From assembly GCA_002104985.1 (NCBI GenBank), contig MCGO01000029.1:186001-250000 (forward strand): 64,000 nucleotides of DNA. Reading direction: 5' to 3'. Position 1 is the first letter of the stretch. Each line of letters begins with the position of its first letter. The notes below the pieces were generated by a model. The model was not told where the DNA came from. It did not search any database and was given only the letters and a program-made list of their open reading frames with translations. This DNA comes from Rhizoclosmatium globosum. Its lineage: Eukaryota > Chytridiomycota > Chytridiomycetes > Chytridiales > Chytriomycetaceae. Shown piece after piece: positions 12,704-22,435 of this stretch. The position numbers were made by a program, and so were the translations under genes.

Positions 12704-12929
12704 TCAGTTTGTTTGGAATCCAAATTCCGGCCTGGCACCGAAACATGGCGCCTTCCTTCCAGTTTATCCTATCCAATGGGAGAAATTTAAGAGGTTGATG
12801 GATTGATCGTTGGAGAGGAGAGGGCTTGATCAAGGAGAGGGTTGCACTGTATGAGATTATTGATTAGAATAGAAACGTCGAGAGGAGATCGCTTACCAAA
12901 CGAGTTCAGCCTCAAAAACCTCTTCCCAA

Positions 12930-14923
12930 ATGTCGAACACCAACCTCGCCGCCCTGGTATATCACCAAGATGCGGCGTGCACAAGTCCGCAGAGTCTCTT
13001 CTACACAAACCAAAAGGGATCCGGCTGTTCCATCGGGGACACTGTCACTGCACACCAGTCAGTGCGTACCCAGGTTGGTACGTGGCGGCAACGTGCGTCC
13101 CTGCGAACGAACTCGCAACAAACACAAACACGTGGCCAAATGATGCTCAGTTTCAGAACTTGGTCAAGGCAGTGCGTGTTCGGGCGATGCAACTGGCGGG
13201 ACTCAGTTCCCACTTGGGCGATGTGTTCCCTTGGCCAAAGGAATGCTGCCTTCTCCGACTGGCGACGGCACTTTTGCTCTCTCAATGAAGGTGCGTCTCT
13301 CCTCGTGAATCGTTGTGATCTCATACCCAATCTTTTCTCAATACAGGCAACAATCGACCCCTTATCCCCAAACTTGAACTACTTCTGGTCTTTATATACC
13401 GACTCCGCATGCACAACCTTCCTCATTGATCAATCAGGAAACCTCCTCTCAAATGGAAAGGGTCTTAACCCTGACACTCTTGGTGTCAACAATGCTCCAG
13501 GCTGTTATGCAAACCACCAAGAGACAGTCCTCAACTACGACAAGTCGAAACAATCCCTCTTGACGGCATATACCGGTTCAGATTGCAAAACAGCTGCCAA
13601 AGTTACAGTGAACCCAACATATTCCAATAATTGCACAGACGTCCCAACTTGCACACGGGACCCTACAACGGGAGAATATTACACGCGCTCGTGTTCATCA
13701 AGTCATCTACAGATCTCACTTCACGAACCCAATCCCTTTTCCCCGACGCCACAAAATACATTACGCTCAAACAATTCTCAGACAACCAATGCTTCATCCC
13801 CCTCACTTCCCAAACAATTCTTCTTGATACGTGTTTTCCAGGCGGAGGTATTGGAAACTCTGTGAAGGCTACTATTTCCGATGCTGGAATTAAACTCTCG
13901 ACGTTTAAGGGTACGCTGGGGTGTGTCGGAACTAGCACTGATTTGTTGCTTCCAATCGATCAGAGTTGTACGGTTGGTGTGGGTATGAGTGTTCTTGCAG
14001 TTACCAAAAACCAGTTGGCGACAGCTGTAATTACTGGAACCGCTCCATCTCCTACACCTGTGGCTAAGAGCGATAATGGAGGCTCTAGCGTGCCTGTTGG
14101 GGCTATTGTCGGGGGAGTCGTTGGTGGTCTTGTCGTTCTCTGTGCAATTGGATTTGCTGTTTGGTATAGCCAGCGGAAGAAACGTGCTGCTGCTGACAGT
14201 GGTAAAAGCGAGTCAGAAGCTGCGGAAAGTGTACGTGGAAGTAGTCGATTCAGATATGCGGGCTCGTCTATTCTTACCGGGGCCACATCTCGGCCTGCGA
14301 CTCGTCAAGAATACCATGCTCCAACGGCACAAGAGCAAACGCAGCCATCAGGATATGCGCAATCAACTGCCATTAATTCTCAGCAGTCTCATATGGGTAC
14401 CGCGCATGTTTCTTTGGCAACGAGGTAAGTGAAAGTTTGGGCGATAAACGTTTCTAACTCTCACTGGATACAGAGATGAAAAACAAACGTCGCGACTTTT
14501 TACGGATATGACAGAGGTTGCGTCTAATATTGGTGACGCGTGGTCTTCAAAGTATCTTCAAACCACGACACAAGGCGACAATTCTTACACCATGTTTGGC
14601 GATTTATACCTTCCAGACACTCCTAGCGTTTGGACTGTCAATCAAGTCGTACAATGGGTCCAAAGAAATGAAGGGACCCCAGAGATTCTCTCTTTCATTC
14701 AAGGTGATTTTAAATTGGACATCCTTGCAATTTTCAATCCCTAATCTTCCTGCTTATAGAACAAGAAATTGATGGCAGAGCATTGCTTTTGATTAGAGAA
14801 GATGATTTGGCTTTCCCAACAGTTGGTCGGCGTATGCGATTTAGAGAGGCGCTTGATGCATTGAGAAGAATCAACGAAGCTCGAGTCCATGCAGCTGCAC
14901 CCCTTCCTTCTTATTCTGGATAA
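12930..14923 (+). CDS. SAM-domain receptor-like protein 6, three frameshifts
   Basis: Exons 12930..13290, 13347..14424, 14474..14703 and 14760..14923. Start is MSNTNLAALVYHQDAAC, again without a signal peptide. One missing base each is inferred near 13046, 13158 and 13698; adding them gives correct splice phase in both affected exons. A 56-base intron (13291..13346) interrupts the ectodomain right before ATIDP; the closest paralogue (protein 7) lacks it, so intron gain or loss occurred inside the array. The membrane helix is GAIVGGVVGGLVVLCAIGFAVW followed by YSQRKKR. The linker is Ser/Ala/Gln-rich. The SAM domain is type B (LPDTPSVW, QEIDGRALLLI, FPTVGRRMRF) with the shared internal intron, and the tail ends PLPSYSG. 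Confidence 0.72.
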
Positions 14924-15084
14924 TTCTTCTTTTTGTTTCCTCATATTATATTAAAGATATACCTCATAACATACTTCTTTTCAAGTGGCAGTGCGCAATT
15001 GGAGATGAACAAAATCTCTTCACAAACCAACTGTTCTCTGCCCAAGGCAGTTGTCCAGTCCTCTCATCCTAGCCAGGCATTCAA

Positions 15085-17019
15085 ATGGTCGTACCAACTG
15101 GCTTTAGCTTCTATCAAGAGGCGCAGTGTTCCAGCCCACTTCTTCTCGTTTACTCAATAGGCAATGGCACCGATTGCACCCCCGAAATTGAGACGCCAAC
15201 ATGCACACAGGACCCAAAGCGACCTGGATGGTACTACAAATCTGCGTGCGCAACAGAGGGGCTTATCACATTCGGTAACAAGTACTTCCCAAACATTGCT
15301 CAATACCAGTCGATGCAAACGGGTCTCGGAGGATGCGATGCTGATGTTCTCGGTGGATACCAATTCCCTTTCGGTGCCTGTGTCCGAGTACCTTCTCAAA
15401 TGATTGATCCTATTGGTGGCTATCCAATTCTGTCCATGAAGGCAACAATCGACCCATCATCACCCCTTTTGAACTATTACTGGGGCTTGTACACTGACGC
15501 TACATGTACAACGTTCTTGGTTGATCAGTCTGGAAACCTTCCCACTCCATCCAATCCAAACCCCAATCCACTTGGAGTCAACAACTCTCCTGGCTGCTAC
15601 GACAATCATAAACAAAGGGTCTTAAACTTTGGAAAGAAGTTTGCCGGCACAACTGTCTATTCAGGACCCGACTGCAAAACTCCTGCGAAACTGTACTATT
15701 CAACTGTTTACAATACAACCTGTTCCGACGTTTCAACTTGCACACAAGACAGTACAACCGGAGAATGGTACACATCAACTTGTTCGGACTCATACGACCT
15801 CAGTCTCAAAACAGCTACAACTTGGCCTGACGCCACCAAATACATTTCATACAAAAAGTTCAACGATGTTCAATGTTACAGTCCTCTCAGCTCGGAGAAT
15901 ATTCTCTTGGATACTTGTTTCCCATCTGGTGGACTTGGGAACTCAGTCAAAGCTTCGATTTCTGTGCTGGGAATTAAATTGACCACGTATACTGGCTCGC
16001 AAAGCTGTACTGGCTCGTCTTCGGACTTAATTCTGTCGATTGATCAGACTTGTACGCTTGGAGCTGGCTCGAGTGCACTTGCTGAAACCAAGAATGCTTT
16101 GGCGAAAACGGCTCCAAGTGTTTTATCCACACCTGCTCCGATCACTCCTGTAAAGAACGAGAGCTCTGGTCCCTCTGTTGGGTTGATTGCTGGAATTGCA
16201 GCTGGAGTTGTTGTCGTACTTGCGGCAGTTGGGTTCTTTGTGTGGAGTAGAAAGAACAAGGTTTCTCAAGAGCCTGGAATTCAACTCGTTAATGGCGATG
16301 TGTCGAGAAAAAATGGAACTACGTTTGGAAGAAGCTTTAGCTTGGGTCAAGAAAGTTCAACCGTCGATTCGCCACCACGTGCAGCCCCAACTACGTACAG
16401 CTCGATTCCGGCTCCCATGGGAACAGTTCGAGCCTCCGAGAGCGGAAACCCATCGATATTCCATTCTACTGATCAATCATCCATGTCTGTGATTCATTCA
16501 ATGGGCACCAGGTGTGTGTTGATTCATTACCAAAAACATCGAAACTAACTCTTTGTAGTCGCGAAGAGAAGCAAGGAAGCTCCAATTTATTTTCAGGTCT
16601 CAACGATGCAGTGTCGGACAATTCTCGATCTGCAAAGCACCGTGAAGCTTACCGTCAAGATGGATATGCAATGTTTGGCGAATTGGAGCTTCCAGATACT
16701 CCCAGCAATTGGAGCGTTCAGAATGTTATTCAGTGGGTGGAAAAGAACGAAGGAACTCCAGAGATTCTGCGTTTCATATATGGTTTGTTACATCACACTC
16801 TAAATTCGATAATAGTATTCACGCTATTTTCCTGCAGAGCAAGAGATTGACGGACGCGCTTTGCTTTTGATGAAGGTGGAAGAGTTCTCTTTCCCTACTA
16901 TTGGACGTCGTATTCGTTTCAAAGAAGCTCTTGAATCGTTGAGAAGCATTAACGAGAACCGGTTGAGGACGTTTGCTCCACTTCCTTCCTTCTCTGAGGC
17001 AACTGGATTGCCACAGTGA
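15085..17019 (+). CDS. SAM-domain receptor-like protein 7
   Basis: Intact SAM-B member, exons 15085..16511, 16559..16782 and 16838..17019. Residues 1-355 form the ectodomain with the complete strand series (SFYQEAQC, GLYTDATCTTF, TVYSGPDCKTPAKL, KFNDVQCYSPL), plus C-x4-C-like pairs such as CSDVSTC. The membrane segment is at about residues 362-386 (GLIAGIAAGVVVVLAAVGFFVW) and is followed by SRKNK. The cytoplasmic linker is Ser/Pro-rich. The SAM domain has LPDTPSNW, QWVEKNEGTPEILRFIY, EQEIDGRALLLM and FPTIGRRIRF. It is the cleanest reference for the SAM-B subtype. It converges on the TMEM42-like gene, whose end is 50 bases away. Confidence 0.87.
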
Positions 17020-17068
17020 ACAATATTTCGATGACTTGAGACACCGCATTTAGAAAATATTAGAAATT

Positions 17069-17567
17069 CTATTCCGTTTTCTTTGACCGTGTTTTCATTG
17101 CATGTTTCTTTGGTGTTTGTTGTTGAGTGTCGCCCTGTGTCATTAACGCTGTTCCAGCAAGCACAAATCCTGCTCCAACCCACCACCTTACTGATAATTC
17201 CTCTTGAAAGATGATAAATCCCATCAGCGCCTATTTTTGAACGTCAGGCTCTGAAAGGGTCACCGGTTGGAGTTTCAATACATACCGATGCAATCATATT
17301 TGCGCTGTTGTTCAATACGCTCACTGCAGCCGAGGAAGGTGATGAGCTGAGGGCTCGAGTGAATGTGGACCACATGAGGACATTGCAGCCAATAACAAGC
17401 GGGAGCAGAATGAGTTTGGGTGAAATCCAGTCAAGTGACGATGGAAGGAAACTCAGAGGTTCATTCGAGAAGGATGATGATAATAGTTTTGCAAAGAGAG
17501 TGGATCCTGCGGCGAATAGGCCAGATGTGATTGATAGGACAAAGTTTGTTCGCTTTTGTTTTGGCAT
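17069..17567 (-). CDS. TMEM42/EamA-like small membrane protein
   Basis: Two exons (17567..17286 and 17230..17069, 55-base intron) give 147 residues. Four hydrophobic segments are visible: LSITSGLFAAGSTLFAKLL, LILLPLVIGCNVLMWSTFTRAL, AVSVLNNSANMIASVALMGFII, and VRWWVGAGFVLAGTALM. The order, the N(x)SANM segment in helix 3 and the final W-x-G-x-x-L-x-x-x-G-x-x-L helix match half-size EamA/DMT-type proteins of the TMEM42 group. The C-terminus is Lys-rich (KKHAMKTRSKKTE), perhaps an ER retention or cytosolic tail. Family known, substrate unknown. Confidence 0.75.
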
Positions 17568-17702
17568 CTTTCTTAGCTTCTATTTATTTGTTGCTTATCG
17601 CACACTTGAGTATGAACCAAATATTGAATTCGTGATAATTGGATTTTGAGAGCAAAAGTCTGGCAAAAGAACTGTGTTTTCTGGAACATTGTTTAGACAC
17701 AG

Positions 17703-18929
17703 ATGTCGCCCACTCTTATAGCGGGCATTGCTTACTCTGACAGCAACTGCAAGTCGCCGATTCGAATCGACTATACCTCAAACACAACCGACTGTAACCC
17801 TGCCGCGATATCATCCCAATGTTCAAAATCTCAAAGTACTGGGGCTTATTTCACCACAGCCTGCGTCAACGACACTTCAACTTTTGGCGATAACTATTGG
17901 CATGACAAAACAATGCAATATCAAAGTCTTAACGCTGGGCAAGGTTGTGGAGGGGCAATCATCAGCGGCGTTCAATACCCTGTCGGATCTTGTGTGCCTG
18001 TCCCAAATGCAACAGGAGACTTGCACTACGAAAAGGTTCTTATAAACGCAACCGATGCATCTGTATCTTGGATGAAGTTTTCGGATTCATCATGTTCCAC
18101 GCTCACATCACTCGAATCTCAGGGTGTTAGACCACAGAACTCGTGCATCTCTTCATTCAACAAAGTCTCAATCCTTAATAATAACGGTGTGAGAGTCGTC
18201 ACAAGTTTCTCAGGCCTAGATTGCAGCACCCCGATTCACATTGGCTTTGAAGTTGCTTTGACAAAATGTGAAGCTGCAGGACCTCAATGTTCTTTCGACC
18301 TGGATACAAATTCGTACTTGACGGTGTCATGTCCGCAGACTTACGATTTAACAAATTTGGTTGATGAGATTTCCCCTGATTCAACTTATATCACGATTCA
18401 GTCTTACACGGACCTCATCTGTGGTGTTCCTTCATTAACAGAAACGATTCGCATTGGATCGTGTTTGAATATAACGACTGCCGGAACTGGCCTGGCAGCA
18501 AATTCAGTCAAGGCTGTACTTTCAGCGGATGGTTCATCTGCCTCCTTGATTTATTACTCTAGCTCTACTTGCGATGGGTCATCTATTTCATCAAACCTTT
18601 ATCCAACGAACGGGGGATGTACTTCATTTGGTAAAGTGCTCTCCGTGATGAAGGGAGTTCCACATTCAGATGGAGGAAGTAAACCGTCTTTTGCTGCGAT
18701 ATTTGGAGGAGGAGTAGGGGGATTAGTTGCGTTGGCATTGCTTGTGACAGGATTCTTTTGTTGGCGGAAACGACAACGCGAGAAGGGAGTTTCTATAATG
18801 CAAGGAGAAGCTCCTAGGACTGGCAACGTCGAAATAGGCACAAATGCTGTTGAGCAAGCTGGTACTCAATCAGGGTTTATGGTAGCGTCAAGACAAAAAC
18901 CAGTGAAGCGGTTTTCAATGTTCACATAA
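17703..18929 (+). CDS. Receptor-like protein 8, no SAM domain
   Basis: Single exon, 408 residues, intact. It starts MSPTLIAGIAYSDSNC directly with the first ectodomain strand. Cysteine spacing follows the array (YSDSNCKSPIRIDY, KFSDSSCSTL, SFSGLDCSTPIHI, SYTDLICGVPS, YYSSSTCDG). The membrane segment at about 330-355 (AIFGGGVGGLVALALLVTGFFC) is followed by WRKRQREK. The cytoplasmic tail is only about 50 residues and has no SAM domain; no SAM-like exon is found before the next gene. Closest to protein 9, with which it shares the SPIRIDY start, the FGGGVGG helix and the tail GFMVA. Confidence 0.82.
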   Translation: MSPTLIAGIAYSDSNCKSPIRIDYTSNTTDCNPAAISSQCSKSQSTGAYFTTACVNDTSTFGDNYWHDKTMQYQSLNAGQGCGGAIISGVQYPVGSCVPVPNATGDLHYEKVLINATDASVSWMKFSDSSCSTLTSLESQGVRPQNSCISSFNKVSILNNNGVRVVTSFSGLDCSTPIHIGFEVALTKCEAAGPQCSFDLDTNSYLTVSCPQTYDLTNLVDEISPDSTYITIQSYTDLICGVPSLTETIRIGSCLNITTAGTGLAANSVKAVLSADGSSASLIYYSSSTCDGSSISSNLYPTNGGCTSFGKVLSVMKGVPHSDGGSKPSFAAIFGGGVGGLVALALLVTGFFCWRKRQREKGVSIMQGEAPRTGNVEIGTNAVEQAGTQSGFMVASRQKPVKRFSMFT

Positions 18930-19064
18930 TAAATAGAAGACAAGGTGGAAGGAATTCTCTAGTATTCAAAGTACTATTAAATTATCGTTATTGGATGGCT
19001 TAATCGTTGTATTTCCAAAAATAGAGATAGGGGAAACAAGAGGGCAAAACTGAAGTTCGACCAA

Positions 19065-20363
19065 ATGCCAGTCGTCACAGCCCTTATTGCATTCAGTGAC
19101 AGCTCGTGCCATGACCCTATTCGAATCGACTACTCATTTCCTAAGTTTACTGACTGCAATCCTGCCACTGTCACGAGTGCCTGTGTCAAATCAGGTGAAA
19201 ACGGATGGTACTTTAAGACCTCGTGTGTCACCGACATTTCGACGTTTGGCGACGAATACTGGCACAACCACACGTCGCAATATCAGAGTCTCAATGCTGG
19301 CCAGGACTGTGCAGCTGATCCAACCGAAGGCGTTCAATACCCTCTCTCACAATGCACTCCGATCCGTCACGGAAACGCTACCTACTATGAAAAAGCTGTT
19401 GTCGATCCCGGCAGTGGACAGCTTTATTGGCTCAGATATCCAGACGAAGGATGTCTCGCTGCAACAAGCAAAGTCGAAATCTATGGTTCGGAGCCCCTCA
19501 AAACAGCGGCTTGCATTGCATCTTTCAACAAAGTATCTGTCTTGAACTATAACGGATACAAAGAGCAGATTATATATTCGGGATCCGACTGCAAGACTCC
19601 TATTATGTTTGCCTCTGACATTGCCCAAACCGAATGTGTTGCAACAGGTTCAACCGCGTCTGCCGGAGGTCACAAACGAAGCGGTGCTGAAAGTTCTGTA
19701 GTTGCATCAGTCACCGCGGAATGTTCATGGAATGCTGACTTGGGAGTGTATGAATCTGTAACTTGTTCAAGCAAAAACAGGTTCGATGATATCACTCAGA
19801 GCGCTTTTGCCATGACATCAACTGTAGTTACAGTTCAGAGTTATGAAGATACAATCTGCAATATCCCAAAAAGCTCGCAAGCATATGCAGTTGGAGCTTG
19901 TTATCACTGGAACTCGACAACGAACGGAATTTCCTATGGCTCAGCAAACCTTCTTATTTCCCCTGATGGACTATCTGTCGCCTTGAACTATTTTTCGGAT
20001 GCTTCGTGCAAGACCCAAGTTCTGTCCAACTCGTTTCCCACTAATGGTGCCTGCACGCTATTTGGAAAAGTTCTTGCAGTGATCAAGAATACACCTAAAG
20101 TTAAATCAAACCCACCAAACTTTGGAGCTGTATTTGGGGGTGGATTGGGAGGCTTGATTCTCGTAACGATTCTTGTCTTGTTTGCTTTTCATGTGCGAGC
20201 AAAGAAGTCACGAGCAAGAGAAATGGCACACACAGGTGGCGATGTTACCAGAACTGGAACGGGATCCCAATTGCAGGAAGTTTCAACAGGAATCGAGCCC
20301 AAGATACGACCGCACGGCTTTTTGGTTGCCGGCAAGAAGGAGAGCGCAAGCAATATTGCATAA
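19065..20363 (+). CDS. Receptor-like protein 9, no SAM domain
   Basis: Single exon, 432 residues, intact. It starts MPVVTALIAFSDSSC with no signal peptide. The ectodomain parallels protein 8 (FSDSSCHDPIRIDY, YSGSDCKTPIMF, SYEDTICNIPK, YFSDASCKT), with an extra Ser/Gly/Lys-rich insert near residue 200. The membrane segment at about 355-380 (VFGGGLGGLILVTILVLFAF) is followed by HVRAKKSRAR. The tail is about 55 residues and ends near GFLVAGKKE, similar to the GFMVA of protein 8, so the two look like a recent tandem duplication. No SAM exon follows. Confidence 0.82.
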   Translation: MPVVTALIAFSDSSCHDPIRIDYSFPKFTDCNPATVTSACVKSGENGWYFKTSCVTDISTFGDEYWHNHTSQYQSLNAGQDCAADPTEGVQYPLSQCTPIRHGNATYYEKAVVDPGSGQLYWLRYPDEGCLAATSKVEIYGSEPLKTAACIASFNKVSVLNYNGYKEQIIYSGSDCKTPIMFASDIAQTECVATGSTASAGGHKRSGAESSVVASVTAECSWNADLGVYESVTCSSKNRFDDITQSAFAMTSTVVTVQSYEDTICNIPKSSQAYAVGACYHWNSTTNGISYGSANLLISPDGLSVALNYFSDASCKTQVLSNSFPTNGACTLFGKVLAVIKNTPKVKSNPPNFGAVFGGGLGGLILVTILVLFAFHVRAKKSRAREMAHTGGDVTRTGTGSQLQEVSTGIEPKIRPHGFLVAGKKESASNIA

Positions 20364-20797
20364 TACCGTCTCATGGATCATAATTATATTATTCCATCCT
20401 CATTGTGGATACGTTAATAAATATTGTTTTTTATGAAACGAGTTAACGACTCAACTACCATACTTCCTTGCTCAACCATCTTGCATTGTAATGAATCCAC
20501 AAAAAGTTCCCTCAAAGAGCTTGGAGACTCTCGTAAGTGGGGTGACCATGCATATCTGCTGCGTACTTTCATAGAAATTCTCCCACTTGTTCATTGGTTG
20601 TGAGCTGCATGCATGAAGGGATGTGTATGAGGACTGTTAAACTGATGATGGAGGAGAGGATTTTATTGCATTTCAGTACTCTGTTCAGACACAGCTTGTA
20701 ACAGAATGGCTGAGCAGCTAATGTTTCTTGCATGATAATCTTCACTGTTTTGTGAATTAAATAATTATTGTGTTTTCAATCAGCTGTCAAACCGGCG
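20364..20797. other. Intergenic region before receptor-like protein 10
   Basis: About 430 bases, AT-rich. It should hold the terminator of protein 9 (AATAAATATTG near 20418) and the promoter of protein 10. I see no coding segment, tRNA or repeat. Confidence 0.5.
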
Positions 20798-21967
20798 ATG
20801 TTTGCAACAGCCCATATCCACTTTGCAGATAGCCAATGCGCCACACCATTACGTATCGACTACGCGTTCCCAAACTCAACAACATGTACACCTACCCAGG
20901 AAGCTATGTGCTCGACAGATGACTTCGGAACGTCATCTCAACACTGGTCCTGCGTGGCAGACTTGAGAAACTTTGGGACCTCCTATTTTCCAAACAAAGT
21001 AATTCATGAAAGCATTGACGATGACTGCAAAGGCGCCTCAGTCTCAGCCTTTCAAGCTCCCATGGGAACTTGCATTCCGTCAACACCAGCACCTCCCTAC
21101 ACTTTTGCAAAACTCTTTATTGATCCTACAAACGGCGCTACAATCATAACTACATACTCGGACGCGTTATGCACATCTCGAGTAAACGTCTCATCTCCAA
21201 TTTCAAAGGAATGCACCAAAACCCAACTCCTAAACTACAACGGATCCCTCGCTCTCACCACCTACACAACATCCGATTGTACAACCCCGATCAAACTCGT
21301 CCACGACACCTCAATCCCTCAACTCTGCACCTCAAACCCAACATGCACCAAAGGCACTGGCCAAGAATACACAACAACATCATGCACGAATTCCACAACC
21401 CTTGACGAAACAGCACTCAAACTCTTCTCAACCACGCCATACTTCAAATTCCAAACATTCCCCACAACTTCAGGATGCACAGGTCCCGCAGAATCAACAC
21501 AATACGTGCGCCTTGGAACGTGTTTTGAATCGTCGCCTATGGATTGGGTACACGCCATAAACACATCCTTGTCTATTGACGGACGGTATATCGTGTTTCG
21601 GTATTATGCGGGGTTTAAATGCACGGGGTGGTATGAACAGACTTTGTTTCCGAACGAGGGAGGGTGTGTGACAAATGCACGCGTGTTTTATAACACGACG
21701 TTGTTTGAGAGTGACGCGAAAGGGTTGGATATGCGTGTTGTTAGTTGTGCGGTTGTTGGTGTTTCTGTTGCGAGTTTGATTTCGTGTGGGATTTATTGGT
21801 GGTGTTGTCGTAAGACGAGGCAGGGGAAGACGAGGATCTCACGGATGAGGTGGAATCGGGTCAAGTATGACTCTTTGTTGCCTTTGCAAATGATTCCTCT
21901 GGAATCTATTGATATTACCGATTATGTGCAATCAAGTGTTAGTGTGGCTCCGGCGGCTGAAACCTAA
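20798..21967 (+). CDS. Receptor-like protein 10, no SAM domain, divergent tail
   Basis: 389 residues from the ATG at 20798; an in-frame ATG at 20768 would add ten residues. I prefer 20798 because MFATAHIHFADSQC aligns with the other starts. The ectodomain has the family strands (FADSQCATPLRIDY, TYSDALCTSR, TYTTSDCTTPIKL, YYAGFKCTG). The membrane segment at about 310-335 (VVSCAVVGVSVASLISCGIY) lacks the GGVVGG zipper and has a Cys/Trp-rich exit WWCCRKTRQ, possibly palmitoylated (inference). The 55-residue tail is basic then hydrophobic and has no SAM domain. It is the last recognisable array member. Confidence 0.8.
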   Translation: MFATAHIHFADSQCATPLRIDYAFPNSTTCTPTQEAMCSTDDFGTSSQHWSCVADLRNFGTSYFPNKVIHESIDDDCKGASVSAFQAPMGTCIPSTPAPPYTFAKLFIDPTNGATIITTYSDALCTSRVNVSSPISKECTKTQLLNYNGSLALTTYTTSDCTTPIKLVHDTSIPQLCTSNPTCTKGTGQEYTTTSCTNSTTLDETALKLFSTTPYFKFQTFPTTSGCTGPAESTQYVRLGTCFESSPMDWVHAINTSLSIDGRYIVFRYYAGFKCTGWYEQTLFPNEGGCVTNARVFYNTTLFESDAKGLDMRVVSCAVVGVSVASLISCGIYWWCCRKTRQGKTRISRMRWNRVKYDSLLPLQMIPLESIDITDYVQSSVSVAPAAET

Positions 21968-22435
21968 ATTTGAGTTGTAATCGTAGAAAATGAAAAGGGA
22001 ATCAGAAAATTAAAGGTATAAGAGTTCGACTAAATTGGAGTTAAACTTTTTGTTCAAGTTCAAGTGCACTATCTTTGACCGCTGACAAATCGTTCTGGAA
22101 TAAAATGAGCGATTCATCCGCCTAATTCGGATGCTTTGATAGTTGTATTTCGCTAAGCACTTTGAAAGGATAAGCATCAAGACACTTTTGAGGTTCCGTC
22201 TGATTCGATATCACTTGTCCAATTCGCAATCAGAAATCTCAAAAGAAACGAACTCTTCCATACTCGTGGTTGGAACATCAAACTCTTCCACAAACAACAC
22301 ACAATTATATTCATAAGATCCCTGCGAACCTTGTTGCTTGCAACATTAATCCCACCAAGTCCCACTTCTGGTCCCGCTTCAAACTTTTGAATACAAACTT
22401 GTCCCCCTCAAACCATCAACCAAACACAGGAAGAA
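21968..22435. other. Intergenic region at the end of the receptor array
   Basis: About 470 bases between the last array member and the DUF3471-like gene. I see no open frame of substance, RNA gene or repeat. An upstream exon of the next gene could lie here (CACAG at 22425-22429 could serve as an acceptor) but none is convincing. Confidence 0.45.

Noticed and set aside
3924..13800. Programmed ribosomal frameshifting as the cause of the repeated frame breaks in the array genes
   Set aside because: The sites (CCCC, GG, TTTT, GCGCATGC and others) share no slippery heptamer, differ in position between paralogues, and also occur in unrelated genes nearby.
1..21967. CRISPR, prophage or bacterial operon interpretation of the tandem repeats
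   Set aside because: Genes carry spliceosomal introns, no Shine-Dalgarno patterns, and eukaryotic domains; the repetition is paralogous protein coding sequence.
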